Shown here: piece after piece, positions 28,050-36,474 of the stretch
How positions within the stretch are numbered: the first letter of the stretch is position 1
How the letters are laid out: every line of letters begins with the position of its first letter
Notes under the pieces: model-generated
What the model was told of the DNA's origin: nothing
The model's database searches: none
Seen by the model: only the letters and a program-made list of their open reading frames with translations
Position numbers and translations under genes: made by a program
NCBI GenBank assembly: GCA_963732845.1
Contig: CAVTBE010000005.1
Location: 186,001 to 250,000 of the forward strand
Origin: CAVSRC01 sp963732845
GTDB taxonomy: Bacteria; Pseudomonadota; Alphaproteobacteria; Rhizobiales; Kaistiaceae
DNA length: 64,000 bases
Direction: 5' to 3'

Positions 28050-29111
28050 ATGAGCGACGTGGTCCGGCTGGCGATCGTGGGCACCGGCGGCATGGCCCGC
28101 ACCCATGCCCGCGCCTTCCGCATCCTCCCCGGCGTCGAGCTGGTGGCGGCGGTGGAGCCGCAGGAGGATCGCCTCAACGCCTTCTGCGACGAGTGCGCCA
28201 TCGCCCACCGTTTCACCGATCTCGATTCGGCGATCGCCTGGGGCGGCTTCGATGCCGCCGCCAACGTCACGCCGGACGCCGTCCACCATCCGACGACGAT
28301 GAAGCTGATCGCCGCGGGCAAGCACATCCTGTGCGAAAAGCCGCTGGCGACGACCTATCCGCTGGCGCTGGAGATGACCGAGGCGGCCGAGAAGCGCGGG
28401 GTGATCAACATGGTCAACCTCACCTATCGCGGCTCGCCGGCGGTGGAAAAGGCGCGCGAGATCGTCGTCAATGGCGAGATCGGCGAGATCCGCCATTTCG
28501 AGGCGTCCTATCTGCAGAGCTGGCTGGTCGGCAACCACTGGGGCGACTGGAAGACGGAGGACCGCTGGCTGTGGCGCCTGTCGTCGGGACACGGCAGCCA
28601 CGGCGTCATCGGCGACATCGGCATCCACATCGTCGACTTCGCCACCTATGCCTGCGCCAACGACATCGTGTGGATGGAGAGCCGCGCCAAGACCTTCCAC
28701 AAGGCCGACGGCGAGCGCATCGGCGACTACACGCTCGACGCCAACAACTCCTTCGCCATGTCGGTGGAACTCAAGAACGGGGCGCTCGGCGTCATCCACG
28801 CCACGCGCTGGGGAACCGGCTATGCCAACACGCTGCGCCTCGACCTGTTCGGCAGCCTGGGCGGTCTGCAGATGATCACCACCGGCGACAAGTCCTGGCT
28901 CGGTCGCTGCATCGGCAACGACGTCCACACCATGACCTGGCGCGAAGTCGCCTGCCCGCCGGTGCGCTCGGTCTACCGGCGCTTCATCGAATCGGTGCAG
29001 ACCGGCGCCCACGCCAATCCCGACTTCCGCCAGGCCACCAAGATCCAGCGCATCCTCGATCTCTGCCTCGAGGCCGGCGACCGCAGCCACGGCGGCGTGC
29101 GGCTGGATTAG
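28050..29111 (+). CDS. Gfo/Idh/MocA family oxidoreductase (ThuB-like)
   Basis: A 353-residue NAD(P)-dependent sugar dehydrogenase. The N-terminal Rossmann motif is GTGGMARTHARAF, the family motif is CEKPLATT, and the catalytic-domain segment is IGDIGIHIVDFATYAC with the active-site D-x-x-x-H pattern. It follows thuA closely, so oxidation at the sugar C3 or a related step is inferred. Its stop codon overlaps the convergent O-methyltransferase stop (TTAG shared), leaving no room for a terminator. Confidence 0.87.
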   Translation: MSDVVRLAIVGTGGMARTHARAFRILPGVELVAAVEPQEDRLNAFCDECAIAHRFTDLDSAIAWGGFDAAANVTPDAVHHPTTMKLIAAGKHILCEKPLATTYPLALEMTEAAEKRGVINMVNLTYRGSPAVEKAREIVVNGEIGEIRHFEASYLQSWLVGNHWGDWKTEDRWLWRLSSGHGSHGVIGDIGIHIVDFATYACANDIVWMESRAKTFHKADGERIGDYTLDANNSFAMSVELKNGALGVIHATRWGTGYANTLRLDLFGSLGGLQMITTGDKSWLGRCIGNDVHTMTWREVACPPVRSVYRRFIESVQTGAHANPDFRQATKIQRILDLCLEAGDRSHGGVRLD

Positions 29112-29767
29112 CGAACCAGCGCCAGGATGAAGCCGTCGTGGCCTTTCGCCCCGACGGTCTGCAGCGCGGTGGCGGTGAGGCGCGGCTCAGCGCCGATGGC
29201 TTCGGTGACCTGGCGGGTGCCGCGGATACTGCTGTCGCGGCTCACGGCATCCAGGACGCCGCCATAGCGCACGACATTGTCGATGACGATGGCGCTGCCC
29301 GGGCGCGCCAGCTTCAGCGCCCAGTCGAGATAGGCAGCGTTGCTGGTCTTGTCGGCGTCGATGAAGATCATGTCGAACGGCCCGTCACCGACGAGCGTCG
29401 GCAAGGTGTCGAGCGCCGCCCCGAGGCGGACGTCGACGATGGCCGCCAGTCCCGCCGCGGCGATGTTGGCACGCGCCACCCGCGCGTTGCGCGGGTCGAT
29501 CTCGAGCGTGATCAGGCGGCCGTCCGCCGGCAGGGCGCGCGCCATCCAGATGGTCGAATAGCCGCCCAGCGTGCCGATCTCGAGGATGCGGCGGGCGCCG
29601 ACCATCGACGCCACCATCATCAGCAGCTTGCCAAGACTGGCGGCGACGCTGATCGACGGCAGGCCGGCCGAATCGCTTGCCGCCAGCGCCGATTTGAGCG
29701 CCGCGTCCTCGCCGATCAGGTGTTCCTCGAAATAGCGGTCGACCGCCGCCCACCGGGGGTTGTCCAT
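29108..29767 (-). CDS. SAM-dependent O-methyltransferase (PF01596 type)
   Basis: A 219-residue methyltransferase of the caffeoyl-CoA or catechol type. SAM-binding motif I is RILEIGTLGGYSTIWMA, followed by ITLEIDPRNARVAR, the metal-site region DMIFIDADKTSNAAYLDWAL, and VIDNVVRYGGV. Such enzymes methylate catechol-like substrates with a divalent metal; the physiological substrate here is unknown. It stands alone. Two perfect palindromes lie 44-79 bases upstream. Confidence 0.88.
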   Translation of the reverse strand: MDNPRWAAVDRYFEEHLIGEDAALKSALAASDSAGLPSISVAASLGKLLMMVASMVGARRILEIGTLGGYSTIWMARALPADGRLITLEIDPRNARVARANIAAAGLAAIVDVRLGAALDTLPTLVGDGPFDMIFIDADKTSNAAYLDWALKLARPGSAIVIDNVVRYGGVLDAVSRDSSIRGTRQVTEAIGAEPRLTATALQTVGAKGHDGFILALVR

Positions 29768-29810
29768 GTCCGTTCAATCCCTGCCGGCGGCGCGAATCCG
29801 CGGTTTGCCT

Positions 29811-29846
29811 GTGACCGGGGTCACTATACGGGCGTTGCCTGGCAAC
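29811..29846. promoter_or_regulatory. Two adjacent perfect palindromes in a divergent promoter region
   Basis: GTGACC-GG-GGTCAC (29811-29824) and GTTGCC-T-GGCAAC (29834-29846) flank the sequence TATACGGGC. On the minus strand TATAGT falls between them and could be the -10 of the O-methyltransferase gene. Two different dyads suggest operators for transcription factors. Inferred. Confidence 0.45.
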
Positions 29847-29988
29847 AACACTTGCGGAAAAATGCTGTTGGAATGTTTGGCAGATTCGCTGTTCGCCTTG
29901 TCGGGCTGCGGTAATTTGGGCAAACACAGACAAGCGGCGCAGGGTGACGACGCCGTTTTCCAATTTGGGGCGACGGAAGGACGATCGG

Positions 29989-30615
29989 ATGCGGAAGCAT
30001 TTCCTTATCGCCGTCGGGGCGATGGCCGGCATTCTCGTGGGCCTGCAGGCAGCCCAGGCGGAAGTGCGGACCTACTACGACAACGCGTTGCAGAAGTTTG
30101 TGACCTACGACGTCGAGGCGGTGATGGCGCGCGGCGCCCAGGCGCGTGGCGCCAGCTACAGCCCGATCCCGCGCGAGACGGTGTCCTACGATGGCCCCTA
30201 TTCCCCCGGCACCATCGTGGTCAACACCGAGGAACGGCGGCTCTACTACGTGAGCGACAAGGGCCGCGCGATCAAATACGGCATCGGCGTCGGCCGCGAA
30301 GGCTTCACGTGGTCGGGCACCGACCGCGTCTCGCGCAAGGCGGAGTGGCCCGGCTGGACGCCGCCGCCGGTGATGATTGCCCGCGAGAAGGCCAACGGCC
30401 GCGTCCTGCCGGCCTACATGAAGGGCGGCATCAACAATCCGCTGGGCGCCCGCGCCCTCTATATCGGCGCGCGCATCTATCGCATTCACGGCTCCAACGA
30501 GCCGTGGACCATCGGCCACGCGGTGTCGTCGGGCTGCATCCGGCTGACCAATGACGACATCATCGACCTGTACGACCGGGTGAAGGTGGGGACCAAGGTC
30601 GTCGTCCTGAACTGA
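29989..30615 (+). CDS. L,D-transpeptidase (ErfK/YbiS/YcfS/YnhG family)
   Basis: A 208-residue exported enzyme that forms 3-3 cross-links in peptidoglycan or attaches proteins to it. The signal peptide ends near AAQA-E. The catalytic domain begins at TIVVNTEERRLYYV and ends with RIHGSNEPWTIG and SSGCIRLTN, giving H167 and the nucleophile C183. There is no LysM domain. It is a single-gene unit followed by a strong intrinsic terminator. Hyphomicrobiales are rich in such enzymes. Confidence 0.92.
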   Translation: MRKHFLIAVGAMAGILVGLQAAQAEVRTYYDNALQKFVTYDVEAVMARGAQARGASYSPIPRETVSYDGPYSPGTIVVNTEERRLYYVSDKGRAIKYGIGVGREGFTWSGTDRVSRKAEWPGWTPPPVMIAREKANGRVLPAYMKGGINNPLGARALYIGARIYRIHGSNEPWTIGHAVSSGCIRLTNDDIIDLYDRVKVGTKVVVLN

Positions 30616-30642
30616 CCTGTCGATCGGGGAGCAGGACAAAGG

Positions 30643-30675
30643 GCCGGCGGGCTTTTCCGCCGGCTCTTTCTTTTT
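30643..30675 (+). terminator. Rho-independent terminator of the L,D-transpeptidase gene
   Basis: GCCGGCGG-GCTTTT-CCGCCGGC forms an eight-base-pair stem followed by TCTTTCTTTTT. Placed 27 bases after the stop codon. Confidence 0.9.
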
Positions 30676-30713
30676 CGGGGCAAGGACTTCGACGCAGACC
30701 CTGCGATGCCGAT

Positions 30714-31079
30714 TCACCTGTCGCGGCTCATCCCCTTGGCCGCGAGCTCGTTGAGGTATTCGGGCCAGCGCACCTCGCGCTCGTCGCCGAGCTGGCGCAG
30801 ATAGGTCCACGAAAACAGCCCGCTGTCGTGGCCGTCGTCGAAGACGATCTTCACGGCATAGTTGCCGATCGGCTCGAGCGCGGCGATGGCGACATCGCGC
30901 TTGCCGCCCACCGTCTGACGCTGATCGGGGGTGTGTCCCTGGACCTCGGCCGAGGGGCTCATCACCCGCAGCATCTCGGCCGGCAGGTCGTGCGCCACAC
31001 CGTCATCAAAGCGCACCGACAGCGTGCGACGATCCTTGTGCAGGCGGATTTCCGTCGGCCAGGGGGTCTTTTCCGTCAT
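30714..31079 (-). CDS. DUF971 family protein
   Basis: A 121-residue protein that resembles the N-terminal domain of gamma-butyrobetaine hydroxylases: WPTEIRLHKDRRTLSVRFDD, then PIGNYAVKIVFDDGHDSGLF and SWTYLRQLGD. Standalone DUF971 proteins are often linked with iron-sulfur assembly genes and sometimes fused to Mrp; mrp lies 8 kb away here. AGAGGAAAGAG directly precedes ATG 31079. No catalytic role is claimed. Confidence 0.82.
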   Translation of the reverse strand: MTEKTPWPTEIRLHKDRRTLSVRFDDGVAHDLPAEMLRVMSPSAEVQGHTPDQRQTVGGKRDVAIAALEPIGNYAVKIVFDDGHDSGLFSWTYLRQLGDEREVRWPEYLNELAAKGMSRDR

Positions 31080-31230
31080 CTCTTTCCTCTGCAATCCGGG
31101 GCCAAAGCCTTGTGAACGCGCCGATTTGGCCATGGCGCCGCTTGCGGGCATAATAGCCCCGCATCACCCACTTCTGGAGGTTTCCGCGCGGCCAGCCAAC
31201 CGCGCCACTGACATTGCATTAGGAGTGACC

Positions 31231-32088
31231 ATGTCTGCACTGACCGAATTCGATCTCGACGACACCGGCAAGATCGACCTCGGCGCGATCTACGATCGCC
31301 CCGACCCGCGCGACTACTATCAGACGCTCACCAATCTCGACTACCGCATTCCGGCCGAAGCTGCGCCGGTGTTCCGCCAGGTGATCGAAGTCGAACGATC
31401 GGTGCGCAGGCGACGCGCCCTCAAGCTTCTCGATGTCGGGTGTTCCTACGGCGTCAACGCCGCCATCCTGAAACACGATCGCACCCTCCCCGATCTGTTC
31501 CGCGCCTATGGCGTAACCACCGCCGCCGCGCTCTCGCGGCGCGAGCTGCTCGCCCGCGATCGCGCGACCTACCAGCGCAACCAGGAGATCACCGTGATCG
31601 GCCTCGATCCGGCGACGCGCGCCGTCGGTTATGCCCGCGAGGCCGGCATCCTCGACGGCTACCTCACCCGCGATCTCGAGACGGAGGCGCCGACCGAGGT
31701 GGAGCGGGCGCTGCTCGCCGACGTCGATCTGGTCATTTCGACCGGTGCCATCGGCTATGTCGGTGCGCCGACATTCACGCGCATTCTCGACGCCGCGGCG
31801 GGGCGGCCGTGGCTGGCGCTGTTCACGCTGCGCATGTTCGCCTTCGACGCAATTGGCGAAATGCTGAAGGACCGCGGCTATGCCGTGTTCAAGCTGACGG
31901 CCAGGACCTTCCGTCAGCGCCATTTCGCCGACGACAAGGAGCGCGCCGAGGTCTTCGCCAATCTCGATGCGCTCGGCCTTGATCCGGCGGCATGCGAGAG
32001 CGACGGCTGGTATCATGCCGAGTTCTTCTTCGCCCATCCCTCGGACGAGGACGTGCCGCCGCCGGTGCCCGACCTCGTCAGGCTCTGA
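31231..32088 (+). CDS. Class I SAM-dependent methyltransferase
   Basis: A 285-residue protein with SAM motif I LKLLDVGCSYGVNAAIL near residue 67, followed by the acidic loop VIGLDPATRAVGYAREAG and a motif IV-like DVDLVISTGAIGYVG. AGGAG lies five bases before the ATG. The N-terminal 50 residues (YDRPDPRDYYQTLTNLDYRI) are an extra region that may bind substrate. The target is unknown. It stands alone between DUF971 and a repeat region. Confidence 0.75.
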   Translation: MSALTEFDLDDTGKIDLGAIYDRPDPRDYYQTLTNLDYRIPAEAAPVFRQVIEVERSVRRRRALKLLDVGCSYGVNAAILKHDRTLPDLFRAYGVTTAAALSRRELLARDRATYQRNQEITVIGLDPATRAVGYAREAGILDGYLTRDLETEAPTEVERALLADVDLVISTGAIGYVGAPTFTRILDAAAGRPWLALFTLRMFAFDAIGEMLKDRGYAVFKLTARTFRQRHFADDKERAEVFANLDALGLDPAACESDGWYHAEFFFAHPSDEDVPPPVPDLVRL

Positions 32089-32140
32089 ACGGCAGCCGCG
32101 AGCCGATATTGGGATGAGCTCCGCCATCCGAGGTGCTGTT

Positions 32141-32210
32141 CCCTCTCCCCTTGTGGGAGAGGGCTTCGCGCCTTGAGAGCGGAGCGAACTAGGCGCGAAG
32201 GGTGAGGGGT
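32141..32210. repeat. Intergenic double-hairpin repeat
   Basis: CCCTCTCCC-CTTGT-GGGAGAGGG (32141-32163) is followed directly by CTTCGCGCC...GGCGCGAAG (32164-32200) and GGTGAGGGG. This layout is a widespread palindromic intergenic repeat in Hyphomicrobiales. Related CCCT-CCCCTCAAGG sequences flank both sides of the ISAs1 element at about 32360 and 33561. Confidence 0.65.
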
Positions 32211-32399
32211 GTGGGCACCACGCCGATGGAATTGGCTGCGGCACATGCTCGAAGCCGCGTTTCCGCGGCGTGGCCGGCGCCATCACCGTTGTGGCTTCCC
32301 TCGTCGGTGTACCCATCTCCCCGTTTCTCTAGGTTCGCTTGCGCTCACCAAGAGAAACGGCCCTCCCCCTCAAGGCAGGGGAATTGCATGTGGGGTTGG

Positions 32400-33565
32400 G
32401 AGGGCTGTTGCCAATTTCGGCGAACAGGATTCTGAGGGTCTCTCCGCGTTTTCGGGGAGAGAGCCATGGAGAGGTTCAAGGACTGCTTCGCGGATTTGCC
32501 TGATCCGCGCGCGGCCAACGCGATGCACGATCTCACCGAGGTGCTGTTCGTCGCGCTGGCGGCGCTGTTGTGCGGGGCAGAAGGCTGCGTCGACATGGCC
32601 GACTTCGGCCGCGCCAAGGAGGGGCTGTTGCGGCAGGTATTGCGCCTGGAGCACGGCATCCCCAGCCACGACACCTTCAGCCGGGTGTTCCGGGTACTGC
32701 GGCCGGAGGCCTTCGAGGCCGCCTTCCGCCGCTTCATGGCCGCCTTCGGGCGGGCCAGCCGCGTCCGCGGAGTGGTGGCGATCGACGGCAAGGCGGTCAA
32801 GGGCGCCTACGGCCGCGGCCGCAAGACGACACCGCTGCATCTGGTCAACGTGTGGGCGGCCGAGGCCCGGCTGGCTCTGGCGCAACACACCGCTCCCGGC
32901 CGCAACGAGACGGCCGGCGTCCTCGAGGCCCTCGGGCTGTTGTCGCTCAAGGGCTGCATCGTCACGGCTGATGCCCTGCATTGCCGCGCCGACACCGCCC
33001 AGGCCATCCGCGACGCCGAGGCCGACTACGTGCTCGCCCTCAAGGAGAACCATCCCAAGCTGTGGGCAGATGCCTGTCAGACGATCGTAGGCGCCAAGCG
33101 GTCCGACCAAGCCTGCACCGAACAGCCGATCAGCCATGGCCGTCACGAATGGCGCCAGATCGTCGTGGTGGGGACCCTCGGCCTCGGCCGCAAGCATGGC
33201 TTCCCCGCCCTGCGTGCCGTGGCCCGTCTCACCGCGCGGCGCACGCTCGACGGCGGCCAAAGCGAGGAGACGGTCCGCTACTTCCTGCTCTCCCGCCGCT
33301 TCTCCGCCAAGCGCCTGCTCACCATCGTGCGCCAGCACTGGGGCATCGAGAACCAACTGCACTGGGTGCTCGACGTCATCCTCAACGAGGATCGCGCCAG
33401 GAACCGCAAAGATCACGGGCCCGAGAACATCGCCATCCTCAGAAAGCTTGCCCTCAACCTGCTGCGCTCCCACCCCGACACAGCTTCCATCCGACGCAAG
33501 GTTAAACGCGCCGCCTGGGACGATGCCTTCCTCCTCTCTCTCCTCGCCCACATGCGATAGCCCTG
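32400..33565 (+). mobile_element. ISAs1 family insertion sequence
   Basis: One transposase gene bounded by short imperfect inverted repeats: AGGGCTGTTGC at the left (32401-32411) and its near complement GCGATAGCCCT at the right (33554-33564). No matching target duplication is visible, so the ends are approximate. It lies in an intergenic repeat cluster between a methyltransferase and a sarcosine oxidase family gene and disrupts no recognised gene. Confidence 0.75.
32466..33560 (+). CDS. ISAs1 family transposase
   Basis: A 364-residue DDE transposase, apparently intact. The N-terminal segment MERFKDCFADLPDPR is typical of the family. The catalytic residues fall in VVAIDGKAVKG (first D), IVTADALHC (second D) and QHWGIENQLHWVLDV (E). 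Full length without frameshift suggests recent or continuing activity. The last codons overlap the right inverted repeat region. Confidence 0.93.
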   Translation: MERFKDCFADLPDPRAANAMHDLTEVLFVALAALLCGAEGCVDMADFGRAKEGLLRQVLRLEHGIPSHDTFSRVFRVLRPEAFEAAFRRFMAAFGRASRVRGVVAIDGKAVKGAYGRGRKTTPLHLVNVWAAEARLALAQHTAPGRNETAGVLEALGLLSLKGCIVTADALHCRADTAQAIRDAEADYVLALKENHPKLWADACQTIVGAKRSDQACTEQPISHGRHEWRQIVVVGTLGLGRKHGFPALRAVARLTARRTLDGGQSEETVRYFLLSRRFSAKRLLTIVRQHWGIENQLHWVLDVILNEDRARNRKDHGPENIAILRKLALNLLRSHPDTASIRRKVKRAAWDDAFLLSLLAHMR

Positions 33566-33660
33566 CCCCTCAAGGGGGGAGGGAAAGAAGGGCGGGCGCG
33601 CTGTTGAAAGTCGATTGCGCTTGACCCTCATATGCGGCGGTGACAAGTGGGGGAGAATTC

Positions 33661-34803
33661 ATGGCGCGCGGCAACAGCTATGACGTGATCGTCGTCGGAG
33701 TCGGCGGCATGGGCGCGGCGGCGTGCTGGCAGCTCGCCCGCCGGGGCAAGCGCGTGCTCGGGCTCGAACGCTTCGACATTCCTCACGCGCAAGGGTCGTC
33801 GCACGGGGTGACGCGCATCATCCGCCTCGCCTATTACGAGGACCCGGCCTATGTGCCGCTGCTCGAGCGTGCCTACGACCTGTGGTGGCAGGCATCCGAG
33901 GCGGCCGGCGAGCCACTGCTGATTACCACCGGATCGCTCGATGCCGGCCCGGCCGACAGCGACGTCTTCCGCGGCTCGCTGAAATCGTGCAGCCGCCACG
34001 GGCTCGCCCATGAGGTGCTGACCGGCGCTGAAGTCAACGCCCGTCATCCCGGCTATCGCCTGCCGCAGGATTTCGCCGCGCTCTATCAGCCGGACGGCGG
34101 CTTCGTCCTGTCGGAGCGCGCCATCGTCGCCCATGCCACGATGGCGATGGCCGCCGGTGCCGAGATCCATGCCCGCGAACAGGTGCTGGAGTGGAGCCGA
34201 ATCACCGGCGGCGGCGTGCGGGTCGTGACCACGCGCGGCAGCTACGAGGCCGGACGGCTGGTGCTGTCGCCGGGGGCGTGGATCGGCGACCTGGTGCCGG
34301 CCCTGAGGCCGATCGCGGTGCCTGAGCGGCAGGTGCTTGGCTGGTTCCAGCCGGCCCACCCGGAGCGTTTCGTGCCGGAGGCCTTTCCGGTCCTCAACCT
34401 CAAGGTTGCGGAAGGGCGCTACTACCTGCTGCCCATCCACGGGGTGCCGGGGCTGAAGATCGGCCTCTACCATCACCTGGAGGAGCGCGGCCATCCGGAC
34501 ACGCTGTCGCGCGAGGTCGGGGACGCCGACGAGGCGGTGCTGCGCCGCTGCATCACCCGCTATTTTCCCGACGCCGACGGCCCGCTGATGACGCTCAAGA
34601 CCTGCATGTTCACCAACACGCCGGACGAGTATTTCATCATCGATACGCTCAAGGACCAGCCCGAGGTGGTGGTGGTGTCGCCGTGCTCCGGCCACGGCTA
34701 CAAGTTCGCCAGCGTCGTCGGGGAGATCGTCGCCGACCTCGCCACGACCGGGGCAAGCCGCTTCGATCTCGCCATGTTCAGCCTCGCCCGCTTCGGCATC
34801 TGA
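33661..34803 (+). CDS. solA: Monomeric sarcosine oxidase / N-methyl-tryptophan oxidase family
   Basis: A 380-residue flavoenzyme that oxidises N-methyl amino acids with release of formaldehyde and hydrogen peroxide. The FAD-binding GVGGMGAAACWQLARRGKRV is at the N-terminus. TCMFTNTPDEYFIID places C315 exactly where monomeric sarcosine oxidase binds FAD covalently, and CSGHGYKFASVVGE follows. GGGGGAG lies six bases before the ATG. The substrate within the family is uncertain. A formaldehyde-linked GFA-family gene is at 58.2 kb, too far to argue linkage. Confidence 0.88.
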   Translation: MARGNSYDVIVVGVGGMGAAACWQLARRGKRVLGLERFDIPHAQGSSHGVTRIIRLAYYEDPAYVPLLERAYDLWWQASEAAGEPLLITTGSLDAGPADSDVFRGSLKSCSRHGLAHEVLTGAEVNARHPGYRLPQDFAALYQPDGGFVLSERAIVAHATMAMAAGAEIHAREQVLEWSRITGGGVRVVTTRGSYEAGRLVLSPGAWIGDLVPALRPIAVPERQVLGWFQPAHPERFVPEAFPVLNLKVAEGRYYLLPIHGVPGLKIGLYHHLEERGHPDTLSREVGDADEAVLRRCITRYFPDADGPLMTLKTCMFTNTPDEYFIIDTLKDQPEVVVVSPCSGHGYKFASVVGEIVADLATTGASRFDLAMFSLARFGI

Positions 34804-34954
34804 GGGCCCGCTCAATCGACAGGCCCTCCCGCCGGACGCCGCGGTGCTGTATTGATGCTGCGCGACGGCGACGAACCGCCTCCCGATAGACACCGACACC
34901 CGCCACCGACACCGGCCGCGCCGGGCGCCAGTGTGCGCTCATCCGGACCGCACA

Positions 34955-35887
34955 ATGCCTGTCCCGACCCCTTTTCGCGAGAACCTGCGCGGCATCGCCG
35001 CGATCTCCGCCTGCAATCTGCTGTTCCTGATCAACGACACGCAGATGAAGCTGGTCAGCACCGAGCTGCCGCTTGGCGAGATCATGCTCCTGCGCGGCTG
35101 TCTCGCCGCCGCGTGGCTGAGCCTGATCGTCGCCTTGACCGGCACCCGCGTCCAGCTCGGGGTGCTGGCGAACCGGGCGGTGTTCTGGCGCACGGTCGCC
35201 GAGATCGCGTCCGCCTATCTCTATCTGGTGGCGCTGTTCCAGATCCCGATCGCCAACGCCAACACCATCCTCCAGGTAGTGCCGCTGATGGTGACGGCGG
35301 CCGCCGCGGTCTTCCTCAAGGAGCCGGTCGGCTGGCGGCGCTGGTCGGCGATCGCGGTGGGCTTTGCCGGCGTGCTCATCGTCATCCGTCCGGGGCTCTC
35401 CGGCTTCAACGAATTCAGCCTGCTGGCGCTGGCCGCGGCGGCGTTCATCGCGCTGCGCGACATGACCACGCGGATCATGCCGCGCGGCGTGCCGACACTG
35501 ATGATCGCGCTCCTCACCGCGGTCACCGTCACCGTCAGCGGGCCGATCTACGGCGTGATCACCGGCGAGCACTGGATAATGCCGTCGGGACGCGCCGTGG
35601 CGCTGCTGGCAAGCGCCAGCATCTTCCTGATCGGCGGCTACCTCACGGCGGTCGATTTCATGCGCCACGGCGACATCGCCGTGGTGGCGCCGTTCCGCTA
35701 CACGGTGATCATCTGGGCGGTGATCGTCGGCTTCCTGGTGTGGCGCGAGGTGCCCGACACGCTGATGGTCGTCGGCACGCTGGTGATCATCGCCACCGGG
35801 GTCTACACCTTCCACCGCGAGCGGCTAATCGCCATGCGCGCCGCTGCCCCGATCGCCGAAGAGGAACCGTCGCGGCCGCTGGCGTGA
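34955..35887 (+). CDS. EamA family (DMT superfamily) transporter
   Basis: A 310-residue inner-membrane protein with ten predicted helices in two EamA repeats. The first repeat contains LLFLINDTQMKLVS and IMLLRGCLAAAWLSL; the second contains ALRDMTTRIMPRGVP and VVAPFRYTVIIWAVIVGFL. Such proteins usually export metabolites or amino acids. ATG 34955 is used; an in-frame upstream start at 34931 is possible. It is the second gene after the sarcosine oxidase family gene, with a 151-base gap, so cotranscription is uncertain. Confidence 0.85.
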   Translation: MPVPTPFRENLRGIAAISACNLLFLINDTQMKLVSTELPLGEIMLLRGCLAAAWLSLIVALTGTRVQLGVLANRAVFWRTVAEIASAYLYLVALFQIPIANANTILQVVPLMVTAAAAVFLKEPVGWRRWSAIAVGFAGVLIVIRPGLSGFNEFSLLALAAAAFIALRDMTTRIMPRGVPTLMIALLTAVTVTVSGPIYGVITGEHWIMPSGRAVALLASASIFLIGGYLTAVDFMRHGDIAVVAPFRYTVIIWAVIVGFLVWREVPDTLMVVGTLVIIATGVYTFHRERLIAMRAAAPIAEEEPSRPLA

Positions 35888-36004
35888 GCGGCCCGGCCCA
35901 GGCCGCCTGCACGAAACGGCGGGAACCGTTCGGCCTGCGCCGGGTTGATCCAGATCAAAAGGGCCGAAACCGGACGTACTAGCCTGCTGACAGCGGAGGT
36001 GGCG

Positions 36005-36457
36005 TTGATCCTTGCGCGATTGTTCTTCGCTGTCTGCCTTGCGGGTCTGGCTTCGGCCGCGTCCGGCGCCGAACTCGGCTACTGGGCTTGTGCCGAGGGC
36101 GAATGGGTCGCCGTCGGCGCGCCGAGCTACGAACGCCCCTTGCGCGACTGTATCGAGAAGCCACGAGCCCCCGGGGACGAGGCGCGCTGCCAAGCGCTGG
36201 GCGGCACGTGGAAGCCGATCGGCATCTTCCCGAAGCCGGTCTGCCGCATGCCGGCGCGCGACGCCGGCCGCACCTGCGGCGACGCGGACGAATGCGACAG
36301 CATGTGCCTCGCCAAGCTTTCCGCCGCACAGATGGACATCATCCGCCGGCACGGCGTCGTGCGGACGCTCGGCCAGTGCGCCCCCGCCTACCCGGTCATG
36401 GGCTGCATTGCCATCGTCGGGCAAGGCAGGGTGCAGCGCGTTCTCTGTCTCGACTGA
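36005..36457 (+). CDS. Cysteine-rich exported protein
   Basis: A 150-residue protein with a signal peptide (cleavage near ASGA-E) and ten cysteines in the mature part, in contexts YWACAEG, RDCIEK, ARCQALGG, KPVCRMP, TCGDADECDSMCLA, GQCAPAY, MGCIAI and VLCLD. They could form five disulfides. Translation most likely begins at TTG 36005, six bases after GGAGG. It lies alone, convergent with the phosphotransferase gene. No family name is recalled. Confidence 0.72.
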   Translation: MILARLFFAVCLAGLASAASGAELGYWACAEGEWVAVGAPSYERPLRDCIEKPRAPGDEARCQALGGTWKPIGIFPKPVCRMPARDAGRTCGDADECDSMCLAKLSAAQMDIIRRHGVVRTLGQCAPAYPVMGCIAIVGQGRVQRVLCLD

Positions 36458-36474
36458 ACCAGAAGCCGCGTTCG

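Noticed and set aside
32360..33590. Target site duplication for the ISAs1 element.
   Set aside because: Sequences flanking the inverted repeats do not match; similarity between the two sides comes from a common intergenic repeat.
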